Below, piece after piece: positions 55,178 to 63,274 of a DNA stretch of 64,000 nucleotides. The notes beneath the pieces were generated by a model, which ran no database searches, was not told the DNA's origin, and worked only from the letters and a program-made list of their open reading frames with translations. The position numbers and the translations under genes are program-made. The first letter of the stretch is position 1. Every line of letters starts with the position of its first letter. The stretch is from Streptomyces sp. WM6386 (GTDB lineage: Bacteria > Actinomycetota > Actinomycetes > Streptomycetales > Streptomycetaceae): contig NZ_JXTE01000050.1 in assembly GCF_000972385.1 (NCBI RefSeq), forward strand, positions 1 to 64,000, written 5' to 3'.

Positions 55178-56064
55178 ACGCCCCGGCTCGCGTCGACGCC
55201 TCGTTGACGCCCGGCAAGGCGCCGTCGACGCCCGTCAATGTAGACCGCGCCATTACCGCGCTCGCGGCGGTGCTCACGGTGGTGCTGACCGCGGTGGCGT
55301 TCTGGCTCTCGTACGAGCACTTGCAGGAGGTTGCCGCCCGGCACGGCATGCAGGAGGCGGTGGCCCGGTCGTGGGCCTGGCCCGCCACGGTGGATCTGTT
55401 CATCGTGATCGGGGAACTGCTGATCCTGCGTGCCTCGCTCGCCCATCGGGTCGACTGGTGGGCAATCGCCCTGGTCACCGCAGGGGACGGCGCCTCCATC
55501 GCGCTGAACGTGGCCGGGGTCGGGCAGGACGCCAACGCCCTCAACTACGTGGTTGCAGCGGTCCCGCCGGTGGCCGCTCTGCTGGCGTTCGGCGCGCTGA
55601 TGCGGCAGGTGCACGCCTACCTCGCCCGACGGGCGATGACGGGCGTCACCACCCCGCCGACGGGCGTCGAAGCACCGTCGACACCCGTCACGGTGCCCGT
55701 CGACGTGCTGCCGCCCGTGTCGACCGCATCGGCGAATCCAGTGTTGGATCCGGTGTCCGCGGCTCCGGTGGAGCCGGTGGCGATCGAGACCGTGTCGACG
55801 CCCGTCACCCCGGATCCGGTCCCCGTCGCCAAGTCGTCGACGGTCGTCGACCTCTGCCTGCCGGTGATCTACGCGAACCGGGTGGACCAGTTGGTGCGGG
55901 CGCTGTACGGCACCGACTTCACGCAGCCGAGCACGACCCGCATGACGATGGCGATGGCCGGAGCGGGGCTCGGGGCGTCGGAGTCGACGGCCCGTACGGC
56001 GCGCGGCCGGGTCAAGGCGCGTGAGCCGTACCTGGCCGACTTCCCCGCCGCGATCGCCGGTTGA
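55174..56064 (+). CDS. DUF2637 membrane protein (SpdB-like)
   Basis: A 296-residue DUF2637 protein, the type found in actinobacterial plasmids and AICEs near spread genes. Four membrane helices lie at about 28-145 (ALAAVLTVVLTAVAFWLSYE, WPATVDLFIVIGELLILRA, WWAIALVTAGDGASIALNV, VVAAVPPVAALLAFGALM). A Pro/Val/Thr linker encoded by recurring GTCGACGCCCGTC-like DNA follows, then a C-terminal cytosolic domain (ASESTARTARGRVKAREPYL) that looks DNA-binding. It probably helps intramycelial spread. Confidence 0.82.
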   Translation: MNAPARVDASLTPGKAPSTPVNVDRAITALAAVLTVVLTAVAFWLSYEHLQEVAARHGMQEAVARSWAWPATVDLFIVIGELLILRASLAHRVDWWAIALVTAGDGASIALNVAGVGQDANALNYVVAAVPPVAALLAFGALMRQVHAYLARRAMTGVTTPPTGVEAPSTPVTVPVDVLPPVSTASANPVLDPVSAAPVEPVAIETVSTPVTPDPVPVAKSSTVVDLCLPVIYANRVDQLVRALYGTDFTQPSTTRMTMAMAGAGLGASESTARTARGRVKAREPYLADFPAAIAG

Positions 56065-56080
56065 GCGGGAGGCCCGCGTC

Positions 56081-56464
56081 ATGTCTCACGCCTATGGTCG
56101 CTGCTTCGATCCGACCGGCGCTCGCTACGGCATCCCCACCTACCCGTTCCGCCTGGCCCCCGACGGTCTGGCCACCCGGCGACAGCTTCGCGCGAAGGGG
56201 CTGCGTCCGGGTGGCCAGCCGATTGCTGCTCAGGTGATGCGGGCCAACCGGCGGGCCGGGGGCGTGCAGGTTGCCTACCTCTACCGGATCGATCTGGCCA
56301 AGCCGGTCCGTCCGATGACCTCCCGCAAGTGGGGTGCGCTCGCGCTGGCGATGCTCGCTCGCCGTACCTGCCCCCGCTGCCTGCTCGATGTCGGCTACTG
56401 CATCCCGCGCTCGTACGGCATCTGCGGGATGTGCCTGGTCGCCGAGGAACAGCGCGCTGCCTGA
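56081..56464 (+). CDS. RRQRL-motif zinc-binding protein
   Basis: A 127-residue protein with the RRQLR motif in DGLATRRQLRAKGLRPGG near residue 35 and a C-terminal zinc ribbon with Cys pairs in RRTCPRCLLDVGY and GICGMCLVAE. This family is typical of Streptomyces integrative elements and may bind nucleic acid, though no role is proven. The start is ATG 56081, 17 bases past the SpdB-like stop. Confidence 0.82.
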   Translation: MSHAYGRCFDPTGARYGIPTYPFRLAPDGLATRRQLRAKGLRPGGQPIAAQVMRANRRAGGVQVAYLYRIDLAKPVRPMTSRKWGALALAMLARRTCPRCLLDVGYCIPRSYGICGMCLVAEEQRAA

Positions 56465-56491
56465 GTCCTTCAACTCCCAAGGAGCTTCGCT

Positions 56492-56989
56492 ATGTCCAGT
56501 CGTACCCGTACCCGCAAGGTGAAGACCGCCGCAGGCGTCCACACCGTCCGGCTCCCGCGTCAGCGCGGGCGCCGCGCGCAGCCGTTCGTGGTCGTCGTCC
56601 CCGAGCATCCGTCCCTGACTCGTGAGGCGCTCGGGTTCGTGGGCCGTGGGCTGTGGATGGCCCGGCATGCGCTCGCCCCGACCGGCCTCGCCCTGCTGGC
56701 CCTGGTGGTCACCGGGCTGCTGCACGTCATCGCCTGGTGGTCGGCTCTCGTGCTCGCCCCCACGGCCATAGCACCGGCGGTGTGGTTCGCCGTCGTGCAG
56801 CGCTCGCGCCCCGCGCAGGGTTCCACGCTGGCCTGGCGCATCGCGCTGGCCGTCTTCGCCACGCTCGCGTTCACGTGGGCCGCGTTCGCCGCGGGGTTCG
56901 GGCCGTGGGCCGGTCCGCTGCCGCTGCTGTGGCTGCTCACGGTGATCGTCGCTCAGACCGCGTGGCTCATCGTCCGCCGCACGCACTGA
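56492..56989 (+). CDS. Membrane protein of the transfer operon
   Basis: A 165-residue protein with a basic N-terminus (SSRTRTRKVKTAAGVHTVRL) and three to four membrane helices from residue 65 (GLALLALVVTGLLHVIAWWS, LAWRIALAVFATLAFTWAAF, LPLLWLLTVIVAQTAWLIV). Position between SpdB-like and Tra genes suggests a spread-related membrane protein. ATG 56492 follows AAGGAGC. Confidence 0.7.
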   Translation: MSSRTRTRKVKTAAGVHTVRLPRQRGRRAQPFVVVVPEHPSLTREALGFVGRGLWMARHALAPTGLALLALVVTGLLHVIAWWSALVLAPTAIAPAVWFAVVQRSRPAQGSTLAWRIALAVFATLAFTWAAFAAGFGPWAGPLPLLWLLTVIVAQTAWLIVRRTH

Positions 56990-57008
56990 CCCGAGGAGAC
57001 CTGCTCTG

Positions 57009-57542
57009 ATGGCAACCCCCACGCAGAACGGCACCACCAACGGCGCGGCCGGCAACCCCAAGGGCAACAAGTTCGCCAACGCGGGGGCCGCCGCCGGCGG
57101 GCTCTTGGGCGGGCTGGGCAGTGCGTTCACCCCGCCGATCAACATCAACATCAACCGGAACCAGACCATCGGAGGCGGCTCGCAGGCCGGATCCCTGCTG
57201 CCGGCCCCGGAGTTCAACTCCCCGGCGCAGGTCCGCAACTACTGCAACACCCTGCGCGCGGCCGGCGTGACGCTGTCCATCGAGGTGGCGATGGCCGCGG
57301 AGATCCTCGAAAGCGTCCTGGCGGTGGTGCCGGACCCGGACGGGCGGCCGTTCGGCTCCCGGATCCGGGCCAAGAAGGTGGCCCGCAGGATGAAGCGCTC
57401 CGCGGACCACCTGCGCCACGCCGCCCGGGACGCCGCCGCCTGCTACTCCGCGTTCCAGCAGGAGTACGAGGAAGAGATCAATCGGGTCCGTCACCGGGCC
57501 CGGCGTCCGCAGCAGCCGGTCATGAACTGGGCTCAGCAGTAA
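57009..57542 (+). CDS. Plasmid-transfer-type hypothetical protein
   Basis: A 177-residue protein: a Gly/Asn/Ala-rich start (NAGAAAGGLLGGLGSAF), NINRNQTIGGG, then a helical domain (VRNYCNTLRAAGVTLSIEVA, KVARRMKRSADHLRHAARDA). It lies directly ahead of traB and ends 12 bases before it. I recall similar unnamed proteins next to Tra genes; exact function unknown. Confidence 0.65.
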   Translation: MATPTQNGTTNGAAGNPKGNKFANAGAAAGGLLGGLGSAFTPPINININRNQTIGGGSQAGSLLPAPEFNSPAQVRNYCNTLRAAGVTLSIEVAMAAEILESVLAVVPDPDGRPFGSRIRAKKVARRMKRSADHLRHAARDAAACYSAFQQEYEEEINRVRHRARRPQQPVMNWAQQ

Positions 57543-57554
57543 GGAGGTTGGCCG

Positions 57555-59623
57555 ATGAGCAGGAACCGAAACAGCATGACGACCCCCTACCCCGACGGCA
57601 TGACCGGCTACGTCATGGACCCGCACGGCGGGCCGGAGAACGGCACGGTGCGCGCCTACCTGCTGCACAAGGCCAAGCCGCACCTGCCGCCGTGGCTCGG
57701 CTGGGCCGGAACCGGTCTGGTCGGCGCGTTGGGGCACTGGCGGTGGCCGGACAACGCGGCCGCCGGCGTCGGCCTCACGCTCGCGTCGGTGGCGCTGACC
57801 GGCGTCACCTGGGCCGCGGGCAAGTCGACCACCAAACAGCGCCGCCTGCACTCCGCGGTCACCGTCGCGTGCGGCTCCGCATGGGTCACGGCCGCGTGCC
57901 TGGCCGGACCGACGGCCGGGCCGGTCGATGACCTGTATCTGATGGGCGGGCCGGCGGTGGCCCTGTCCTGGAACGTGCGCCAGGTCCTGCGCCACAACGT
58001 TGAAGGCACGCCGGGTAGTTCGGACGGTGGTCTGCTGGAGAAGGTGGGGTTGGCGCGGGCGCAGATCGGGGCGGCGAAGGTGGAGCCGAACCGGGTCACC
58101 GCGCCGCTCGCGCTGCAGCCCGGCGAGCAGACCAACGAGGACGTCACCAAGGCGCTGGCGCGGATCGCGTCCGCGCTGGACCTGCCGACCTCCGCCATCC
58201 GCTACACCCCCGACGCGGGTTCCGCACGCCGCGGCGAGCTGGTCATCGTGCCGGAAGACATGCTCGCCGAAGTCGTGGAGTGGGAGGGCCCGTCCAACCT
58301 GGGCGGCTCGATCGCCGAACCCCTGGTTCTCGGCCGCTACGACGACGGCTCCGCGCTGGTGATGTGGCTGCCCGGCGACCCGGAAGTGGGCCGTAACTCC
58401 ACCCACGGTCTGATCGCGGGCGGTACCGGCTCCGGCAAGGGTGATGCCGCCCTGAACCTGCTCACGGAGGTTCTCTCCCGCCGGGACGTCATCGTGTGGT
58501 TCTCCGATCCCAAAGCCTTCCAGGACTTCGCTCCGGTGCGGGCCGGGCTGGACTGGGCTGCGGAGGGCGGCTCGCAGACCGAGGTCATGGTCGCGGCCGT
58601 GGAGGCGGTCATCCCGGCGCGCACGCGGTGGCTCGGCTCGCACGGCTACCGCCAGTGGGTTCCCGCCGCCGCACAGGTGCAGAAGACCCGGAACATTCCT
58701 GCCGCACGGACGGCCGCGCCTGTGGCTGTGCGGGGATGCCGTTCCTGGTGACCTGGTTCGAGGAGGCCGCCAACACCCTGCGCGCGTTGGGCGATGACAC
58801 GTTCACCGGCATCGCGCAGGAAGCCCGGTCCGCCGGAATCTCCCTGATCGTGTCGTTGCAGCGCCCGTCGTACGACCAGATGTCCACCTCCACCCGCGCC
58901 TCCCTGCCCTCCGTGATCGCGCTCGGCTGCGACCCGCGGGATGAGGGGTTCTCGCTGCCGGAGACGGTCCTCGACGCGGGCGCGCACCCCGGGGCGTGGG
59001 GCAACCGGCGACCGGGCTACTGCTACGTCGTCTCGCCGGGCATCGACGAGGCCCGCTACCCCTCACCGGGCCGCACCCGGCGCTTCAGCCTCCGGGCCGT
59101 GCCGGTCATGGAACGCCTCGCCGCATGGGCGCAAGCCAACGGCGCGGTCGCCGACCCCGTCACCGCGGGTGCGGCCTCTTCCGTGGCCGGACGCGCCTAC
59201 ACCGGCCGCACCGCTGCCGACGACGACGGCCAGCAGCCGACCGGGCTGCGGGTTGTCCGCGAGGAGGAGGACGACATGGACGACGCCGGGCTCCTGGTCG
59301 ATCCCGAGGACGTGGACATCGACCCGGAAGAGGAGTTGCCGGAGCCGGAGGAGGGTGACGACACCCCGCTCTTCGGTGAGGAGAGCGGCCGCAAGCCGTC
59401 TCCGGAGGAGGCGCGGCGGTTGTTCGCTGCCGCGCTGGCCGAGTTCGAGGACGCGGGCCAGATGATCGTGGGCCCGAAGGACTTCATGGACTGGTGCGAC
59501 CGCAACAACCTCTCCCGCCCGTGGGTGTCCGCCCGCCTCAAAGAGGCCGCGATCGAGGGCCGGTTGGAGCCGACGAACGCCACCGGACGGTGGCGCATCG
59601 TCCCCACCCCGCAGGCCGCCTGA
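57555..59623 (+). pseudogene. TraB/FtsK-like DNA translocase, frameshifted between Walker A and B
   Basis: The first frame (57555 to about 58702) holds two membrane helices, a basal domain and Walker A LIAGGTGSGKGDAALNLL near residue 290. The second frame (about 58703-59623) continues with RTDGRACGCAGMPFL, the Walker B region FLVTWFEEAANTLR, SLQRPSYDQMSTSTRA and a C-terminal winged helix (EFEDAGQMIVGPKDFMDWCD). One missing G in CCTGCCG-CACGG (58697-58709) would explain the shift. Intact, it pumps double-stranded DNA between hyphae as a hexamer. A very strong ribosome site (AAGGAGG) precedes ATG 57555. It may be a real mutation or a sequence error. Confidence 0.8.
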
Positions 59624-59741
59624 CACCAGCCTGACGCCTGACACCGTCACGACCCCCTGACACCCAAAACCCTAGGCAAACCCGCTGTCAGAAACGCGTG
59701 ACACCCCTTCCTGACACCCCCTGACACCTGACGCTGACACC
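59620..59741. repeat. TGACACC repeat array, candidate clt/TRS transfer locus
   Basis: TGACACC occurs seven times in 122 bases, starting at 59621, 59639, 59658, 59699, 59712, 59722 and 59735. Six copies are CTGACACC, and CTGACGCC variants lie between. The first overlaps the traB stop codon. Streptomyces TraB proteins recognise clustered 8-bp repeats (TRS) in a clt locus close to traB, which this array matches in form and place. Confidence 0.65.
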
Positions 59742-59803
59742 CCACCCGCACGGGCCCACGCCTCACACCGGCGCGGGCCCGCGGCCTACCCGAGGGAGGC
59801 TCG

Positions 59804-60112
59804 ATGTCCGACCGTGACCCGCCGGGGATCCTCGCCCCGCACATCCCCGCCGACGCCTACCGCCGCGCCGAAGCCACCGGAGCGCCAGTCGTCATCGTCG
59901 TCCAGGGCAGTACCCACCACGGCATCCCGTGGCACCGAATCCTGATCCCCCTCGCCGTCGCCGCGGCTGCCGCCCTCGGCACCTGGGGACTGGTCGTCGC
60001 CCTGTGCGCGCTGCTCGATGCCGCCGCCCACGCCGCCACCGTCATCGCCGGCGCCGCCGGACCCATCGGCGTCGGCGGCATCACCCTCAAACTCACCCGC
60101 TCCAAGCACTGA
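59804..60112 (+). CDS. spdD: SpdD-like spread protein
   Basis: A 102-residue protein with the SpdD layout: hydrophilic N-terminus (ILAPHIPADAYRRAEATGAP), VVIVVQGSTHH, then two hydrophobic segments (IPLAVAAAAALGTWGLVVAL, ATVIAGAAGPIGVGGITLKL). It probably acts at the membrane in intramycelial spread. GAGGGAGG lies just before ATG 59804. It comes after the repeat array and 14 bases before ssb. Confidence 0.75.
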   Translation: MSDRDPPGILAPHIPADAYRRAEATGAPVVIVVQGSTHHGIPWHRILIPLAVAAAAALGTWGLVVALCALLDAAAHAATVIAGAAGPIGVGGITLKLTRSKH

Positions 60113-60126
60113 ACCAGGGAGACAGC

Positions 60127-60561
60127 ATGTCGCTCGGAGAGACCCCGGTCACGATCATCGGCAACCTGACCGCCGACCCGGAGCTGAAGTTCACCGACTC
60201 CGGCCAGGCACTCGCCAAGTTCACCATCGCCTCCACCCCGCGCACCTTCGACAAGGACGCCGGCCAGTGGAAGGACGGCACATCCACGTTCTTCCGCTGC
60301 GCCGCCTGGCGCTCGCTCGCCGAACACGTCGCCGAGTCCCTCACGAAGGGCTCGCGCGTGGTGCTCTCCGGCCGGATCCGTCAGCACAACTGGCAGACCG
60401 ATCAGGGCGAGAACCGCTCCATGCTCGCCGTGGAAGTCGACGACATCGGCGCCTCGCTCCGCTTCACCACCGTCGCCATCAACGGCAAGACGGGCGACAA
60501 GCCGGACGCCTCTGGCGACCCGTGGAACACCGACGGAAACGCCGACAAGCCCCCGTTCTAG
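60127..60561 (+). CDS. ssb: Single-stranded DNA-binding protein
   Basis: A 144-residue SSB with an OB fold (TIIGNLTADPELKFTDSGQA, FFRCAAWRSLAEHVAESLTK, GSRVVLSGRIRQHNWQT). The tail ends DKPPF, a version of the DDxPF tip that binds replication partners. It is shorter than the chromosomal SSB (about 180-200 residues). It probably supports element replication with the prim-pol and DUF3631 proteins. Confidence 0.9.
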   Translation: MSLGETPVTIIGNLTADPELKFTDSGQALAKFTIASTPRTFDKDAGQWKDGTSTFFRCAAWRSLAEHVAESLTKGSRVVLSGRIRQHNWQTDQGENRSMLAVEVDDIGASLRFTTVAINGKTGDKPDASGDPWNTDGNADKPPF

Positions 60562-60567
60562 ATGCGC

Positions 60568-60645
60568 CCGGGGCGGTCGCCCTCTCGCCAAAGAATCGCG
60601 ACCGCCCCGGCTCTCCCGTCCCTTCGACAGAACCGGAGACCTCCC
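60568..60645 (+). promoter_or_regulatory. Structured leader element, copy 2
   Basis: CCGGGGCGGTCGC (60568-60580) pairs perfectly over 13 bp with GCGACCGCCCCGG (60598-60610) around loop CCTCTCGCCAAAGAATC. CTCTCCCGTCCCTTCGACAG and a GGAGACC ribosome site follow, then the methyltransferase ATG. Confidence 0.7.
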
Positions 60646-60648
60646 AGC

Positions 60649-61935
60649 ATGACCCATCGTCCCGCCGTGCCGCCGGAGGGCGGCAACATCAGCCTGTGCA
60701 CCGGCTCCGGTGCGCTGGACCTGGCCGTGGAAGCCGTCACCGGCCTGCCCACGGTCCTGGTCGGCGAGAAGGACCCGGCCGCCTCTCGCCTGCTCGCCAC
60801 CCGCTTCCTCCACTCGCGCAACCTGGGTGACATCACCGCCGTCGACTGGCCGGCGCTGGCCGCCGAGGTTGCGCGTCCGGCGGCGCTGACCGCCGGTTTC
60901 CCCTGCCAGGACATCTCCAACGCCGGACCTCGGGGAGGGATCGCCGGTGACCGATCAGGCCTGTGGAAAACCATCGCCCGAGCCATTCGCCACCTTCGAC
61001 CCCGACTCGTCTTCCTGGAAAACGTCGCCGCCCTCCGAAGTCGGGGACTCGACGTCGTCGCCGCCGACCTGGCCGCGAGCGGGTACGACGCGCGGTGGAT
61101 GTGCCTACGCGCTGGAGATCCCGAAGTCGGAGCCTGCCACCGGCGCGACCGGTGGTTCGCCGTCGCGTATCCCGCTGCTGAAGACCCCCACCTCCCAGTT
61201 GGGCAGGAACGGGGGACCGCAGCATCCGGACAAGCGCAAGACGGGCGGGCACGGGCCGACGCTGGAGGACGAAGTGGTCTTCTTGCTGCCCCCGGCCGGG
61301 GCCTGAGGCTGTTGCCCACCCCGGCCGCCGCCGACGGCACCGGCGGTCCCGGCCTCTCGCCCAAGCGCCAGGGTGGGATGAATCTGCGCACCGCCGTGAC
61401 CCTGCTGCCGACTCCGGCCGCGCGGGACTGGAAGTCGGGCGCCTCCAACCTGATCGGCACCAACTCGCGCCCGCTGAACGAGGTGGTCGTCAACCTGCTG
61501 CCGACTCCGACCGCCGCCCGCTACGGCCGCAACCGCTCCGCATCCGAGGGTGCGAGCTCGCGCCCGTCGATCGAGTACCTGGCCCGCGACCTGGCCGACG
61601 GCTCGCGGTGGGTGGCCACCAACGGCACCGACTACGGCCCCGCCATCCGGCGTTGGGAGCAGGTGCTGGGACGCCCGGCGCCGGAGCCGACCGAGCCGGG
61701 CATCAAGGGCAACCGCCGGCTGTCCCCGGCGTTCGTGGAATGGATGATGGGCGCCGATCCCGGCTGGGTGACCGGCCCGGACCTGGGCCTATCCCGCTCC
61801 GACCAGCTCAAGATCCTCGGCAACGGCGTGGTCATCCATCAGGCCGCGCTCGCCTACCGCACGCTGCTGGCCGCCGAATCCGCACCCGAAGCCGTGGACC
61901 CCGAACCGGCCCAGCTCGCTCTGGACATCGCCTGA
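60649..61935 (+). CDS. C5 cytosine DNA methyltransferase
   Basis: A 428-residue DNA (cytosine-5) methyltransferase. Motif I ISLCTGSGALDLAVE, motif IV GFPCQDISNAG with the catalytic Cys near residue 86, motif VI VFLENVAAL, motif VIII HRRDRWFAVAY and motif X ILGNGVVIHQ. The variable region carries three LLPTP boxes (RLLPTPAAADG, TLLPTPAARDWKSG, NLLPTPTAARYG), common in phage and element enzymes. No restriction endonuclease gene is adjacent, so it probably protects the element against host restriction. Target sequence unknown. Confidence 0.88.
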   Translation: MTHRPAVPPEGGNISLCTGSGALDLAVEAVTGLPTVLVGEKDPAASRLLATRFLHSRNLGDITAVDWPALAAEVARPAALTAGFPCQDISNAGPRGGIAGDRSGLWKTIARAIRHLRPRLVFLENVAALRSRGLDVVAADLAASGYDARWMCLRAGDPEVGACHRRDRWFAVAYPAAEDPHLPVGQERGTAASGQAQDGRARADAGGRSGLLAAPGRGLRLLPTPAAADGTGGPGLSPKRQGGMNLRTAVTLLPTPAARDWKSGASNLIGTNSRPLNEVVVNLLPTPTAARYGRNRSASEGASSRPSIEYLARDLADGSRWVATNGTDYGPAIRRWEQVLGRPAPEPTEPGIKGNRRLSPAFVEWMMGADPGWVTGPDLGLSRSDQLKILGNGVVIHQAALAYRTLLAAESAPEAVDPEPAQLALDIA

Positions 61936-61941
61936 AGACGC

Positions 61942-62018
61942 CCGGAGCGGTCGCCCTCTCGCCAAAGAATCGCGACCGCCCCGGCTCTCCCGTCCCTTCG
62001 ACAGAACCGGAGACCTCC
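61942..62018 (+). promoter_or_regulatory. Structured leader element, copy 3
   Basis: CCGGAGCGGTCGC (61942-61954) pairs with GCGACCGCCCCGG (61972-61984) with one mismatch, around the same loop as copy 2. The following 35 bases are almost identical to copy 2, including the ribosome site, then the prim-pol ATG. Confidence 0.7.
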
Positions 62019-62021
62019 AGC

Positions 62022-62936
62022 ATGACGCATGACGCACGACCCGCGCTGCTGTCCGCAGCGCTGCACGCCGCCGCCCGCGGCTGGTACATCCACCCGCTCC
62101 GACCCGCCGCCAAGGGCTCCGCGCTGCACGGCGAACGCACTTGCCGCTACACCGGCGAGTGCGCCGACGGACACGTGAAGTGGGAACAGCGCGCCACCAC
62201 CGACCCCGACCGCATCCGCGCTGCGTGGACTGCGGGCGCGTTCAACGTCGGCATCGCCACCGGGCCCTCCGGCCTGGTCGTCGTCGACCTGGACGTGCCC
62301 AAGGAGAAGAGCGGGAAGGGCAGTTCGGACGCACCTGACGGCGCGACGTCCTTTGCGGCGCTCTGCGAGCGCGCCGGACAGCCAATCTCCCTCACGTACA
62401 CGGTGCGGACGCCCAGCGGCGGACTGCACCTGTACTACGCAGTGCCGCCGAACGTCCGCCTGTTCAACACCGCCCGCACCGTGGCGCCGAACGTGGACAC
62501 CCGGGCGTGGGGCGGGAACATCGTCGCCGCGGGCAGCACCACCCCCCAGGGAACCTACGAGGTCATCAACGGCGCCCCGGTAGCCACGCTGCCCGCCTGG
62601 CTTCTGAGCCTGCTTCAGACTCCTGCTCGGACCGGCCGTGCCATTGCTCCACTGCTCATCCCGAGCCAGGCCACCCGCCGTGCGGAGGTGGCCCTGCAAC
62701 GCGAGACGGCCGCCGTCATGGGCACCTCGGAGGGCGGACGCAACAACCGGCTGTTGGCGGGCGCCCGCGCCATGGGGCGCTTCGTGGCATGGGGCGAGAT
62801 CACCCGGGACGCGGTCGAGACGGCTTTTCAGGCGGCCGGCGAAGCGGCCGGACTGTCCCCGGGCGAGTGCCGGACCACCATCCACAGCGCCCTGGACTGG
62901 TCGATCCGCACCTGCCGACCGAGGGAGACGGCATGA
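62022..62936 (+). CDS. Bifunctional DNA primase/polymerase (prim-pol) domain protein
   Basis: A 304-residue prim-pol. AAARGWYIHPLRPAAKGSAL near residue 13, the metal site in GLVVVDLDVPK near residue 85, the His region in TPSGGLHLYYAVP near residue 130 and DTRAWGGNIVAAGS. The C-terminal helical part (EGGRNNRLLAGARAMGRFV) is of primase-accessory type. It probably starts replication of the excised element. Its stop overlaps the next gene by ATGA. Confidence 0.88.
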   Translation: MTHDARPALLSAALHAAARGWYIHPLRPAAKGSALHGERTCRYTGECADGHVKWEQRATTDPDRIRAAWTAGAFNVGIATGPSGLVVVDLDVPKEKSGKGSSDAPDGATSFAALCERAGQPISLTYTVRTPSGGLHLYYAVPPNVRLFNTARTVAPNVDTRAWGGNIVAAGSTTPQGTYEVINGAPVATLPAWLLSLLQTPARTGRAIAPLLIPSQATRRAEVALQRETAAVMGTSEGGRNNRLLAGARAMGRFVAWGEITRDAVETAFQAAGEAAGLSPGECRTTIHSALDWSIRTCRPRETA

Positions 62937-63274
62937 GCCCCCGCCGCGGCCCTGAAAAGCCGTTCCGGCTCACGTCCGGCCGCACGCGCCTGTCTCTGGT
63001 CACCCCGGAGGTCAGCCGTGGCACGAAGGACGACGGCCGCCAGGCCGTCCTTTCAGCCCTTCCCCCCGAACCGCCCGTGACCTTCGCGAGCGGCGTTCAG
63101 CCCGGCTTGCAGATCCGCATGACCGGCGTACCCGTCGCGGACTGGCTGTGCGCCTGCGGTCACCACGAACGTGCCCGCGGAAAGCGCGCCGTCATCGAAC
63201 TGACCACCCGCGCCTGCGTCGGGCACTGCCCCCACCGGACCACCCCCCGCACAGAAGGGAGGAGCGCCGTATGA
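62933..63274 (+). CDS. Small protein with zinc-ribbon-like Cys/His cluster
   Basis: A 113-residue protein with a C-terminal cluster WLCACGHHERARGKRAV followed by RACVGHCPHR, enough ligands for one zinc ion. The N-terminal half is Arg/Pro-rich (RRGPEKPFRLTSGRTRLSL). ATGA overlaps on both sides tie it to the prim-pol and DUF3631 genes, so it likely serves replication. No family named. Confidence 0.65.
   Translation: MSPRRGPEKPFRLTSGRTRLSLVTPEVSRGTKDDGRQAVLSALPPEPPVTFASGVQPGLQIRMTGVPVADWLCACGHHERARGKRAVIELTTRACVGHCPHRTTPRTEGRSAV

Noticed and set aside
57555..59623. Programmed frameshifting in traB
   Set aside because: No slippery heptamer or following pseudoknot was apparent at 58697-58709; a deletion of one G is simpler.
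59620..59741. CRISPR array in the TGACACC repeats
   Set aside because: Repeats are too short and the spacing irregular; no cas genes are present.
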